In this document: in pieces, positions 1 through 11,953 of the stretch
Layout: each line of letters begins with the position of its first letter
Numbering within the stretch: position 1 is the stretch's first letter
From: Panaeolus papilionaceus
Lineage: Eukaryota > Basidiomycota > Agaricomycetes > Agaricales
Direction: 5' to 3'
Assembly (NCBI GenBank): GCA_015501605.1
Contig: JADNRZ010000013.1
Span: 1,426,001 to 1,490,000, forward strand
Length of the DNA stretch: 64,000 bases
The notes under the pieces: generated by a model
Told to the model about the DNA's origin: nothing
Databases searched by the model: none
Seen by the model: the letters and a program-made list of their open reading frames with translations, nothing else
Position numbers and translations under genes: made by a program

Positions 1-956
1 AATGCTTTTAAGAGGCTTAGGATAATACGAAATAGGACAGGTATTCTAATTAGATTTGTACCCCTCAGCTGTTTTATGAGACGTCATCCGGTCTAGGTAA
101 AACGAGAGCACGACAACTGCGCTTCTGAGATGCGTCGTCACAAAGATCTGTGATCAACCGTTAACTTCGTCATCTACTGATGCGGTAACTTTCAGGTTCA
201 GGATTATTTACGCAAGGCACACATCCCTGCGTATGATCACAGAGCACATGTTACATTCCGCTGGAAACAGAGTACGAAGGCTTAAAATATCGTCCTTCTG
301 AGAACCAGCCTTGCTCGTCTCCATTGAACCATACCACCTCGGGGTTATGAACTTGAAATAATTCCAGGCATGACAGCGCTACAACAATACTTCTTTTTAT
401 TTGTGCACCATATGTATATGTTCCCATGAAGATCGTTGACTTCAAATCATTTGAGCCTGTGTGTCCATGCTTGTGGGTGAAAGATGAGCGCGGTGACACG
501 AATTGAGAGGTACACAATGACTCGTGATTTGGTCCTGTCAATGATGACATCACCAAACAGAGCACAGCCACCTGGACTCTACGGGAGTTGATTGAAGTTT
601 GGTTTCTGCCCCCATGAGCCTCATCGCTGGAATTCAAACTCGAACAATATTTCCTAGCTTGCTGGAACAAGAGAAAACGGGAATTCTCCTCAAGGTACGT
701 TCATTAACTCGCTGAAGAATTGAATAGAGTTTAATTTATTCTCAAGGATATGGATCATGGTTGACAGCGCTTCGCCTTCTGGCTTCTTTCATGTCGGCGG
801 CGCATGTCATACCCTATTTTTACGACTCACCACACGATCAATGCTCCATGGTGGTCTACCATCCGGTGTGATGAGAAGAAAGAAGCTCAGACGCGAATAT
901 GTTCAATATATAACGGACAGAATCTTCAGACTGGTACGTTCCTTCACCTCGCAAGA
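1..956. other. 5' flank of the oxidase gene, no gene seen
   Basis: I see no convincing gene. Open frames on either strand here have no domain, no signal peptide and no splice-consistent extension. Two short stretches around 690-716 and 932-958, both containing GGTACGTTC, resemble each other, which suggests a small local duplication just before the oxidase start. Confidence 0.5.
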
Positions 957-2901
957 ATGACACTGTTACTTAGACGTGTTCAAGCCAGTTTCCTCATCCT
1001 ATCTTTCCTATGTGTCCAAATAGCTCGAGGAGACCTGATATCGAGTCTCCAATCGCGTGATTTCCAAGTTGTTTCGCCAACAGATATCGCGTATGCTAAT
1101 GCCAGCGCACCCTGTACGCAAACCTCCCTGATGGTTTTTATGTTTTATCTGACAAAATGCAGTCAATCTCAGGTTTTCGTGGAAGCCAGCGGCGGTTACC
1201 TACCCGCGTAGCGCACAAGACATCTCAGATATCCTCAAAATCAGCACTGAACATGGCTTGTCTGTGTCTGCGAGAAGTGGTGGAGTGAGTCGGCTAGGAC
1301 ATGTGTAATCCTAATTTCTGACGTTTTCTCCCTATTTTTATTGGAATGGTGGCCCTAATCTTCTTTGTACCATTCCAATCCCAGCATTCATACATTGCAA
1401 ACGCTCTGGGAGGGAAAGATGGGGCCGTCGTCGTTGACCTTAGTCTCCTCAACACCATGCAAGTTGACCCGTCAACAAACCTTGCAACCATTGGAACGGG
1501 AAACACATTAGGAGATCTTGCTCTGGCTTTGAATGCCAATGGACGAGCAATGCCTCATGGAACATGTCCATATGTTGGAGTTGGAGGTCATTCCGGTATG
1601 AAAACACAACATTGGATTATGGTCATAATAACTGATGTATTACTCCTCGTTTCAGGCCACGGTGGATTTGGGCTCTCTTCTAGGGCATGGGGTCTTACGC
1701 TTGATACGATTGAATCACTTGAAGTGGTCCTAGCCAACGGAGACATTGTCACTGCGTCATCCGAAAGCCATCCCGATCTCTTCTGGGTATGCTTAAATTT
1801 GTCTATTCTGCTCTTTTCCTTGAATATTAACCTGTATCTCAGGCCCTGCGCGGGTCTTCAAGCTCATTTGGTATTGTCACCTCAGTCACTGCCAAAACCT
1901 TCCCTGCACCTTCACAGGTCACCACCATTCGCTATAGCTGGGATCTAGCAGCTGCCGACGCTAGCGCCGCAATCTTAGCTTTCCAAAACTACTCTCAAGT
2001 GGCCGACATCCCTCCCGAACTCGGGCTCGAGCTTGTAATGAGCAAAGGATCGGCATTGGGTCGCGTGTTCTTCCGTATTCAAGGGGGATACTATACTCCA
2101 GACATTAATGGAACGCTCAGTAGTACGCTGAGCCCTCTGTTGACTGTACTCCCCAAACCTACGACCATCACTGTTATCCCGAGAAGCTATATTGATAGCG
2201 TCAACTACTTCGGAGGTGAAGGCACCCTAAACACGACTATCGCTCCAGAAACCCCGAACACATTCTATGCCAAGAGCTTGATGGTACCAGACCGAAGTCC
2301 CTTGACCAAAGCAGCAGTAGACAAGTGGACCCAGTATCTGGGAGGCGAAGGTTTTAATGCGAGCACTGTGCGTATCACGCCATTCGTCCATTTGTCACGC
2401 CAATTGCATTTGTATAGAAATGGTTTGTCGACGTCGAGCTTTACGGTGGACGAAATAGCGCGATAAACTCTGTTCCAAATGAGTCTACCTCATTCGGAAG
2501 ACGCGACGCGTTATTCACAATGCAGTTTTATACTTCAGCGCCCGGTGGTCTTCCACCGTTCCCAGAAGATGGTTTTACTCTACTTGATGGTATGTTATCG
2601 CACACATTCCTTATGAACCGCAGGTCTGACATGAACGACGTCGCAGATATGGTTGATATCATTATCCAAAATAGTCCCAAGAACTGGGATTACGGCGCAT
2701 ATGCGAACTACGTGGATGACAGGCTGTTTGACTGTGGGTCCAATTTTCTCATTGATTGAAAGGGTCAGCGTGCAACAGGGACTGATTCTTTTCATAGGGC
2801 AACGACGATACTATGCCTCACACTACCCACGACTTGAAGCACTCAAAGCGGTGTATGACCCAAGGGATGTATTCCGTTTCCCAACGTCCATCCAAGAGTA
2901 G
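957..2901 (+). CDS. Secreted FAD-linked oligosaccharide oxidase (AA7/BBE-like), 502 aa
   Basis: Eight exons join in frame: 957-1113, 1163-1284, 1385-1595, 1656-1786, 1843-2367, 2418-2589, 2647-2733, 2798-2901. The N-terminus is a signal peptide (MTLLLRRVQASFLILSFLC). The FAD-binding domain carries ARSGGHSY with His94, the usual 8-alpha-histidyl site, and GTCPYVGVGGH with Cys154, the 6-S-cysteinyl site. The 60-residue spacing equals that of glucooligosaccharide oxidase, so a bicovalent flavin is expected. The C-terminus has the BBE-type WDYGAYANYVDDRL and YYASHYPRLEALK. Family members oxidise the reducing end of oligosaccharides and reduce oxygen to peroxide; the substrate here is unknown. For the sixth intron I chose the 57-nt form (2590-2646) because it restores LLDDMVDIIIQN, the usual family sequence. 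Reading through is also in frame. Confidence 0.93.
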
Positions 2902-2976
2902 ATATAATACATCCTAGGTTTTATTTAATCGTACAAAATCCCAATAATTGACAAAAATCGGCTGAATGTCTTTCGA

Positions 2977-4776
2977 CTACCGACCAACTGCCGTGTCCTC
3001 CTGTTCATCAAGAGGATGGAAATATTGAGGATATTCCTCAAGTTCATCGTCATGTTCCTCCCCTAGACGGTCCCCAACATACATCCATGTTTTCCCATTT
3101 TCATTCTCAGTCATCCGAGGCACGTACGTTTCATATCCGTGCTCGATGATGAATGGCGCACTTGCACGCACATGACAGGGAATAGCGATCTGGCGGACCA
3201 AGGCTCGAACGGCATTGCGTATCCGCACCTCGGCGTCGTAGTACAGCGGAATTGAATGCCTTGCTTCCTCTGTGTCAACCCGAAGCACGCGCATACAAGG
3301 AAGGCTCGTAAAGGTGTCGATTACCAAGTGCTTTAATTGAGAAAATGAGCCAATCACTATATACAGAGGATAATAGACTTACCAAACCAGATCTACAGGT
3401 CTCAACCTGGGGAGGTAGCAAACCTTTGACACCCACCCTGGCTCTTTGCAGATTCCGCAGCTTCCCCAAAACGAGAGCGTTGCTTGGGGAACTCGCACAC
3501 CATAAGCCCTCGGGTACCTCACTATCTACGGTGGGTGCAACGTCAACTTCCAATAAGGATCCCCGGTGTTTTAGGAGCGATTTAAAGAACCGATCCTTTT
3601 CAGATGCGTAGGCATCCCCATCAAACCAGCGTGCCAGACGTACGCCCATTAAAGTCGAAAACGACTCCAGGTAGGACAAAAATCCAGGAGTGAGGTACGT
3701 CACACCAACATATTCCATGTGGATCTTCTCTATCTTCAAGGTGTTCCATAGCTTGTTTAGATAGAAGATGGTGTTTTCGCCGCATGCTATACCTTCTACC
3801 CTAAGCCGTGTCAAGGACTTGAAATGGGAGAGAAGGGACCTGGATAGCAAGGGGGAGCAATTGCGTAGGGTGACTGATTTTAAACATAAGGGTTGTGCAT
3901 CCATAGGATATTGAGCAAGCAATGTGGTTAAGGCGTCGGGGTTGTCGGGTTCCATGCCAAGCACGTACTCGCTCTCGTCCCGGATCGGGTGTCGTACCTC
4001 GAGGTAGATTTTTTCTAGACATCGATATTGGCCTATGTGCCTGCACAAAGTCTGGAAATTTTCTTCCTTTAGGGTACGTATGCCAGTTACTTTGATGGCT
4101 TGCAAGGAAGACATGGAGTCGAATGGTATGGTGAGTGATGGGCTCTGTCTTGTCTTTTCTGAAAGGAAAAACGACGACATTTCAAAGTCCCGGAGATTTG
4201 GAAGTCCTCGTAGCAATTTGTACATGGCATCATAGGCCCATTGACGCTCATATAATGGATAAGGAAACCAACTACGAAAACTCATGAGTTACACTTGTTA
4301 TCTTTGATCGATAAGCCAAGAAAACCGTACCTGATAGACTCCAAATTCTGCAGTCGAGATAAACCATTGAGGAACCATTTCGAGAAAATGGCGTCTTTTT
4401 CACCCAGGTCTCTGAATGGCCCATGATTTGATTGATCAAACAGGAGTCTCCCTTTTTGACGAGTTGTCAAGGACCAGATTCGTAGAGCTTTCGTGTGCGT
4501 TACCGGCAGGACTTGTCCAGAGGCGAGGAGCTGGAGCATGATGAGCTCCCTTTGATAGGTACTTTCCTTGAGATCGAACGTCATCGTGTGTAAGATGCTA
4601 GGGGCAAAAATAGCCGAGAATATACGACTCGTTAGCCGGAGCTGTTTGAGATCTGGTTTGGGGATCTGGAATGCAAGGCTTGTTATTGGCATGGGCATGC
4701 CGAAGTGAAAATTGCTTGCCATGTTCTCCAATATTGAAAATATATCGGCAGGTAGAGACTCGAAATGGGATGTCAT
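2977..4776 (-). CDS. F-box-like / leucine-rich protein, 565 aa
   Basis: Three exons on the minus strand: 4776-4331, 4280-3383 and 3330-2977. The start is the ATG at 4776, giving MTSHFESLPADIFSILENM, a weak F-box-like opening; the open frame runs on upstream only from a TTG. The body has irregular Leu-rich segments such as LKQLRLTS, LRNCSPLLSRSLLSHFKSL and LWNTLKIEKIHMEYV, as in the large basidiomycete F-box/LRR families that present substrates to SCF ubiquitin ligases. The C-terminus is acidic (EEHDDELEEYPQYF). A paralogue with the same exon layout lies at 17995-20470 but is broken, and a shorter relic lies near 21170-21480, so this is the intact member of a local family. The F-box assignment rests on overall pattern. 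Confidence 0.8.
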
Positions 4777-5645
4777 TCTGGGATTCTTGGTATCTGACGA
4801 AGATGCTAGGCAATACGACAAGGTATGGAGTGTATGATGGGTGAAGTGTCGTGAACCCTGGCACCAATACTCCTGGGCGACCTGACCCTTGACCGAATAC
4901 CGCGATTAAGTACTAAGTTCTCACGAGGCCTCGACTCGACTCCGACTCGTTGATTGAGACTTGACACTACTTATTCGTGGGTACTCAAACCTCGAATAAT
5001 CGGAACCACAATATCCAGTCTCTGAATAATTTCCGAACTCTGAAACTTTACAGATTCATTTTGATACACACATACAGCACTCTTTCAAAACCTGGGCCTG
5101 ATTGCTATTGTTCAAGTGAGTTAGAATATAGGGAACCTGGGGACTTGTGGTATGTGGCCTTTTCTATAAAATATTTGGTGTTGATATTTCAAGGACATGT
5201 TAAGATAATATCCGCGACATACTATGCAAATTTTGAGAATTTGAAATGCAAGTCTTGCGAAATTACAGCCTCTCCAAGTTTAACAATGACCCAAAAAGTG
5301 CCATCATTTATTCCGATCCTCGAAGAAACGGTGAAGCTTAAGATGGCGTGGGTGAAGCGGTAAGCAGAGGTACGAAAGCGCTGTTCAAGGTACCAAAGGT
5401 CTGCAGTTCACCTCGCCCCCGCGCCCTAGCCATTGTCATCAAACCATCAACGCATCAACGCATCAAATCACCGGCTCGGGCGGCATCAAGCGGCAGATAG
5501 GATAGGCGAAGCGGTCTGTTTGCCTTACTCTGGTCCACCCAATAAAAGATTGAATGACTCTTCGGGGATACTATGTTTTACATGTTCATATGATGTTTCT
5601 TTGTTTATCCTATGGGCGCCAATGCACGCAAGGCGATTCGTGAAT
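4777..5645. other. Intergenic, no gene seen
   Basis: AT-rich spacer between the 5' end of the F-box gene and the 3' end of the GST gene. Short open frames on both strands have no recognisable content. Confidence 0.5.
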
Positions 5646-6549
5646 TTAAAAAATGCTGTCGTAAACATGTTCTGCCTCTGCATACACTTCTTTCCAGGCT
5701 GTTCTGGACGATATTTCGTTCCACCACCTGTGGGATGACTAGTTAGAATATACATATTGGATATTTTAGCTCCAAACAGAGACGTACCTAGCAACGTTGG
5801 GGTGTTTCTGATATGAAGTCCACCCACAGCGAATCATCAACGTCCCAAATGAAACGTGGAATAAATCGGCAAGTGTTAAAACCTGAGAGAAATGGACGTT
5901 AAAACCCAGGTGAGTTAATGGAGAGAGCCAATATAATGATGTATGCAATTACGCACATCCCCTACGAGATATCTCTGCTTTGACAGAATCTTCTCATACC
6001 CGACCATCTTATCATCGATCTCTTTCAGAGCTTGATCGATGACGGCCTGGTTGTACTCCATCTTGAAATAAAATCTGTCGATCTATGAGTAGGGGCTTGG
6101 GGTTAGCGACACAATAGAATTCAACGTACGGCTTAATAACCCTCTCTCGTGTAATTATGTTCGCAGGTTTATAGAAATTATGTGTTTCCACAGAAACTGC
6201 TTGCTGGAATCGAGCCCAGGCCTCGACATCACTTGTCGGTGGAACCAAATTTGGTGTTCCCCTGTCAGCATATTTCATTGCGAGGTATTGGCAAATCGCG
6301 CGGCATTCATATATAATAAAGCCGTTGTCGTCCTATCCTTCGATGTGAGATATGTCATACACAGCTCTAAATTTAGCTTACCAGGCAAGGGACCTGCCCG
6401 AAAGGCTGTTTTTCCATGTATTCTGGTGTTTTGTGTTCGCCTTTCAAGAAGTCGATATCGACACGCTCAAACTCCAAGTCCTTCTCTTTCAAGATAAACA
6501 TGACCAGCGTGACGGTTGATGTGAGTGTTCCATACAGTATGCGAGCCAT
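5646..6549 (-). CDS. Glutathione S-transferase, phi-class-like, 221 aa
   Basis: Five exons: 6549-6382, 6332-6130, 6074-5957, 5882-5788 and 5727-5646, all with GT..AG introns of 49-74 nt. The thioredoxin-like domain starts MARILYGTLTSTVTLVMF, where Ser11 is the candidate catalytic serine. It contains PFGQVPCLDDNGFIIYECRA with the cis-Pro loop and the Glu and Cys of the glutathione site. The C-terminal helical domain has YEKILSKQRYLVGD, then LTLADLFHVSFG, and ends with RWWNEISSRTAWKEV, a signature of phi-class enzymes. Length is normal for the class. It conjugates glutathione to electrophiles or reduces peroxides in the cytosol. No signal peptide is seen. A TATA-like box lies about 50 nt upstream. 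Confidence 0.95.
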
Positions 6550-6598
6550 GACTGCAGAAGCGTTGATAGCTGGATGTAATTTGTAAAGAGGTTGTGAC

Positions 6599-6606
6599 CT
6601 TTTATA
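6599..6606 (-). promoter_or_regulatory. TATA-like box of the GST gene
   Basis: The minus strand reads TATAAAAG about 50 nt before the GST start codon at 6549. Confidence 0.45.
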
Positions 6607-6765
6607 TTATTCTACAAAGCTCGCCCCACATGACAAGCCGTGCTTCCTCCGAGACGGCTGGCCGGATACAAGACAGTTGATTTCACATGTCGACATTTCC
6701 CTCACACCTCAAACGAGAAATGCAGGGACCTGTGGGCGATTAAACAGCGCGAAGTTAGCACCCTA

Positions 6766-7054
6766 CAGTCGCTTGCATTGACTTTTGCAAACCGAATTTC
6801 GCAAAAGCTGTTTGGTTATGTTTGAACCATCACCAAAAAGTGACATTCAGGGTCAGACAAGAGAGTGGACTAGACCCAGAACTATTCCTCACTTGCTGGC
6901 TGTAGTCCTCGAACAGTCTACTATATCCTAACATATGACCGAGACTTTGGGTTTCACTGACTCATCCTGCTGCAGGCATGACAGGGAGTAACCAACAAAC
7001 AACACCACACAGCTTTTGTGAAATTCGGTTTGCAAAAGTCAATGCAAGCAACTG
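6766..7054. mobile_element. 289-bp MITE with 45-60 bp inverted ends, TA target site
   Basis: The left end (CAGTCGCTTGCATTGACTTT, continuing to about 6825) is repeated in reverse complement at the right end with CAGTTGCTTGCATTGACTTT. Both are flanked by TA (6764-6765 and 7055-7056). The inner part has no coding capacity. TA duplication and CAGT termini fit a non-autonomous element moved by a Tc1/mariner or pogo-type transposase, though no transposase is in the window. A similar CAGTCG terminus is found on the element at 19136-19745. Confidence 0.85.
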
Positions 7055-7056
7055 TA

Positions 7057-9107
7057 ATCCAGGACACATGCCACAGATTCCAAGGGACAAAGTTGCCATC
7101 TTACGTTACGCGAGCAGGATCGCAGAATTATGAGAGAAAGGAAGGCGAACAAAATCGTCTGACCACTTGGATTAATAATATATTGTGAAGACCGTCCCCG
7201 CACGCCGAGAGATGTGAGATTTTTCGAGGACGTTATAGCTTGGAGTAGCCACTTGTGGCAGTCGAAGGACACCAGGACGCGGATTCGTCCGCCGGATCGT
7301 TGAGATTTGGGAGTTTTCCGGTGAGATATGTCCTCAAAAGGAACAGCTGTAAATATTAGTCCCTGCTCACGAAGACTCTCTGACCATTCATGATGTGCCA
7401 AATTGGTTTGCTATACACTCATTGGAGCTCCTTGAAGGACATCACTTTCAATAACAGATTAAGCATGGGCCACATGACGTGAGACTCGCTAAAGTACAGG
7501 AAAGCAACCTCATTCGCACTTCATTAACCAACCAAACCAATGGTTGCGCGAATTGCCGGCGGGCGGCGACCTCATTGAAGGACAGAAGAAGGGGCTTGAC
7601 ACTCAGACGCCTAAAATATACTGCGTCGGAAGAACGGTTTTTGAGCTGTACCTTCAATACTGAGGTTTATTTTCTCATGAGATCAAGTTTTGTGCCTCAC
7701 GTAGTAGTATTTCGACCGTTTAAAATGTGGGTATACCTCGAAATGAGGCGTGCAAGTGAGGGACGAACGCCAATCCTCGGTTGTGCGCATGCAAATCCTG
7801 AGCAGTTTGCCTATGCCCGTATGGGGGTCGGGTGGAAGGAAGATGTCACCGCGTCGCCGGCAAAGCCTCCAGATGTCTGGGTCTCATGGCACTCTGAGGG
7901 TGCTTGTTTGAACCGGGGCTATTTATGTCTCGAATCATGATCGCATGTGATGCGTTTGGCTTCTTATCTTCTAGCCTACCGGTTCTCCATTCATGACACA
8001 GTTGCCGTATACGAACTACAATTAAGAGAGTGTGCACTCGGGGTAGACCTTGTTGAGTCGTCGTTCCGTGGTTGAACCCTTGAGTTGGGTAATGGAGTTA
8101 CAGAGGATTGCAGGGTTGCATCTCGCAGCGTTGCCTTAATGAACGTCCAGGAGAGCTCATTAGTCCTGATGCTATAATCGTCCTCGTATCCTTTACTTCT
8201 CCAATGTTCTCCACTGGTGTATTTATATCATAATTTGTTATTTTAAGACTTCCCGTCGTACAATACTTCTTTCAAGTTGGTTCTTTGTCCCTACGCTAGC
8301 AACTCTACCGGCGGTATGCAGATACGTTCAGTCCTGACCAAAGGCATTTATGAGCACGAGGCACTCGACCGCTTCGAGAGGGACTCCTAAAAATACTTCT
8401 GCAATCTCCAGCGAAGCTGGTATCAAAGTGTCGATGACATTCAAGCCACAACATGGAGAACAGTCAAAGATAAATAAAATCCCAGAGTTTCATCAAAGTC
8501 ACCTAATCCAACTCAATACAACACCCAATCGTCGCATAGTCTTCTAGCCTTGACCTACTATCAACATCGACTGGACGTCGAGCTCTCATATCGGACAAGA
8601 CTGACACGGAGAAGTAGTGCCAAAAAAAATACCTTTCACGACAACGTAAAGCATAATATCCATCCAGCTATTGAGCCATGTGCATATGAAATGGGCCATC
8701 AGACGCTTCTCTATCATCGAGAGGAAGATTTCCAGCTAAAGTGAGTGCCAAGATGATGGTTAGAAGTCCTGATGGTGACCCCACTCACGCTCCAACGGAT
8801 AGTCGACATGAAGCTCGCTAATGGTAAATGCTGTGTCGGCAAAGGGTGCGTAGGATGTGAGCCGGTCATCAGCAGATCTGTTCAGGGGCGCTTCCCTCTT
8901 GTCAATGCGCAGAGATGGTATGAGGTTCTGAAAGGCACCTCCTTTCCCAGTTTTTCCTCCGGAGTATCTGGAACTTACGCTGCTATCCCACAGCGATGAA
9001 ACACATCACAGCATGTCCCGGAGCACAGAGACGATTAGCAAATCGTTCATCTATACGATAAATAATAAATAAAACTGCGGGACATTAACGAGCCTATCCT
9101 TCAAACA
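7057..9107. other. 2-kb region without a clear gene; possible coding trace at 8720-8960 (-)
   Basis: Most of this stretch shows only weak open frames without domains. One minus-strand trace from about 8960 down to 8770 reads as protein-like (GGKTGKGGAFQN, later YAPFADTAFTISELHVDY) and reaches a possible donor at 8800-8805, with a matching acceptor near 8745. I find no start codon or upstream exon that makes it a complete gene, so it may be a gene remnant. Confidence 0.3.
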
Positions 9108-10657
9108 CTAAAACAACGGGACAACCCTGCCTATCACGCCTTCGTCCACATACCCCTCGTAGATGAGCTTGTCCTTCTCCTTACTCGAATCCAATGTCAG
9201 GTATACATGGTCCCGCTTTCCACCACTCCACATCCGCCTCAACTCCCAAGGCTTCCGCATCATCTCGCCTTCAAATCTTACAACCTCGTTCCCAACCCCC
9301 ACACCCATGGTCACATTCACGGTCTGCGGTTCTCCGTCTTTCTGCAACACAAACCCAGCAATACATTCCAGCTCGTACCCCACCTTGACTGCATCTCCAA
9401 TCTCCCGAAGGTCTGTAGTGTAATGGTGATCCCCAGTTCCTATGTTAAACAACCGGAAGAGAGGGAGGCTATTAGGGACGAAAGTGGGATATGCGCCTCC
9501 GATGGCGTTGTGGAGGTTAAGACGATATGGGTTGTATGTGGGGAGAACAGGACGGTATGCGATATGTTGAGCGCGATCGAATTCGTCATAATCGATGGTA
9601 TAAAAATGGTCTTGGCCTATGGGACTGTAAGCTTGACGCAGAAGAAGAGGAGTTGGATTCATAGAAGCTCCAGCGAGAATCGCGACATCGTCCGCGGAAG
9701 AGTCGATGATGAGAGGCTTGGTGCGAATGGCAAGATGATGGTGGGCGAAGAAATTCAGTGACATGGTCTGCGTAACCGAGCTTCCGATGATAAATGTCAG
9801 AGGTGGGCCCTCGAACATCGACGTGAGACGGGATATCGCATGTAAAATTTCGGTCTGGAATTGGTCGGAACCACATTTGTGAAATGCGTCCAGAATGAAA
9901 ACGGATTGGTCAGGAAGTTGTTTGGGAATGGACCGTGGTATAGCAGGAACAATTTTTCCTAGAAGGAAGTCCTTGATCATGGGCGTCGTGATGAGCCGGT
10001 CAAATTGGACCCTTGGGCTCTGCTTCAGCAACAAGGGGTTGGCGACGAGGGCAGAGATGATATGGGCGCGTGTCCCTGGGCGGGAGTCGGCAAGTTGGTA
10101 TGCAATTGTGGGTATGAGGTGCTTTTCAGCGTCCCAGTTGGATGGATTTGCGCAGGAGAATGTCGCAGCGAGGTGGTGGTCAGCTCTCAACCGTCTTGAG
10201 AGAATCTGCATGAGGTCGGTCGTCCGCTCCTGTACCCTCTGCTCAATGTGTCCATTCATCCAGAGAATGGACCAGTCATCTAGTTGTGCCTCTCTGAGAG
10301 CTTTGATGGAGCTGTAAAGTTTATCCTCCTGAGCCTTCGGCCTCAGGGAAGACTTGTGAGGTATTGAGGAGGCCCCCTCCACAACTGCGCTCTTCAACAA
10401 GTCCCAAGCTACAAAATCAAGGTAAGATATGAGTGTCGGCAGAGTATGACGCATAACGTGTACGCACCCTGATTGGCGTTGAGTACCTGATAGCCTTGCT
10501 GTCCTCCTGACGACCTCCCAGCCCCAAAAGGTCCATCCCTCGATGTAAGTGCGGTTGTGATGAACGAGATGATCAACGAGACAAATAGGAGTACAATGTA
10601 AGAGCTCAGAGGAAAGTCTAGGGCCCCTCTGGAGTTGGTGTCAAAGACCAGGACCAT
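9108..10657 (-). CDS. Membrane-anchored degenerate-NACHT protein with DUF5648 tail, 496 aa
   Basis: Two exons: 10657-10468 and 10408-9108. The first ends in AAC GCC AAT CAG G and joins CT TGG GAC. After a short N-terminus comes one transmembrane segment (SYIVLLFVSLIISFITTAL). Residues of about 95-300 follow the layout of fungal NACHT/STAND ATPases: ILWMNGHIEQRVQERT sits where the P-loop should be, then HLIPTIAYQLADSRPG, then VFILDAFHKCG at the Walker B position. The GxxxxGK[ST] motif is absent and Walker B is weak, so ATP binding is doubtful. The C-terminus has two DUF5648-type repeats (SPIGQDHFYTID; PLFRLFNIGTGDHHYTTD). A relative lies upstream at 11954-13639 on the same strand. Function unknown; a signalling or self-recognition role is only inferred from related STAND proteins. 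Confidence 0.82.
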
Positions 10658-11953
10658 GACCAGCTGCGCAGGTGGTAACTTATGTGATGCGACACGGCGT
10701 CGTTTGTGTTGAACCCGCAATTATTTATATGCTAGTTTTCATGGAAAATGTTAATCTCGCATGTTGTGAGAAAATTTACACTTACAAGTAGTGTACACAG
10801 TAAATCTGTGGTACTGAAGCTCAGGAATGAATACTCGTCATTGGCGTCGTGGGTGGTGATGGTGGTCAGTGGGAGAGTAACGAGGCGGTGTGGTTTCTCA
10901 TTGACGCAAAAGGAAATTGTTACATACCGCTCGTTGCCGACACCGTGGCCCCTGGAAAACAGAGCCCTCTGTCACTAGACAGATTTTTCAAACATCCGAT
11001 ATATATCAACGATTGGATATTCTGTTGTAATTCGGTATTTCCGTATAACGGTAGCGCCGACCAGCGGCATAGCCCGCTACCAAAAAGCCTGCTCTTTATA
11101 GAACATTGGTTATTTAGACCAGTTGAAACTGGGTAAAATTGTGTCTGTGTATATGCACACGAAGTGGAGTAATCTGAAGAGTCAGATTGCGAGTTGTTTA
11201 AGATGTAACATCTAGTACCTCAGTATTATAATTTGTGTAATCAAACTCACTTCATTCCAAGACAGAGATATATTGAATCAAAAATATCTTCTTAACTGGA
11301 GCGGGGGTCCCTGGGGAGAACAATGACTTGCAAGCAATGCCAAGAAAACTCTGGGACACAATTACCACTTCGGTTTGGTATCTCTATCGGCTCGTTCAGT
11401 GATTATCTACCTGACTATCAAGGAAATTTAAGTAACCTATGGTTATTACGCTGGGTGGTGCTAGTACTACAGATCATACTAGCCTTAATGTAACATCATT
11501 GAACACGGAATTTGGGCTATGAAAAATGCAGAAAATACGACCGCCACTCGTCGTCAACCTTTGGTTGACTCCTCCTGGCACTCGCGTGGACATCAAAGCT
11601 TTTGTCATACAACCTTGTTTCGTTAGTTTTGAAGCTTTGAAGAGTGTAGACTTTGGTTCGACCCTGCGAGCTTGAATTTAAGCACAGCCACTAATCACCG
11701 AATGGTGAGAGTCAATTTCTAAATGGGCTTGCTAGCACAGCCACATTCAAATCCTCTGCCAAAATTTCTCCGAACATTTCACTAAAACCCACTACCTAAA
11801 GGTAGCGGGGATTAGGTAGTCACCCCAGAATCCCCAAATTGGGGTATTCCGTTACATAATATACGAAGTTGAACTTCACTCTTACCATCGTGTATCGTCG
11901 TATATCACAAAATATTCGCTGTTTATAATTTACAATTTATTGCGATGTTGACG
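10658..11953. other. 1.3-kb spacer between the two degenerate-NACHT genes
   Basis: A TATAAATA box on the minus strand (10722-10729) lies about 65 nt before the start at 10657. The rest holds no gene that I can support. Confidence 0.45.

Noticed and set aside
251..670. 139-codon open frame on the minus strand
   Set aside because: No domain, no signal peptide, composition like spacer, no splice partner.
2590..2623. 34-nt intron in the oxidase gene
   Set aside because: It would shift the frame into a stop; the 57-nt version (2590-2646) restores the family sequence.
7479..7940. 153-codon plus-strand open frame
   Set aside because: No recognisable motif; codon use and composition like non-coding DNA next to the MITE.
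11630..11690. tRNA-like GGTTCGACCC loop sequence
   Set aside because: No matching acceptor, D or anticodon arms around it.
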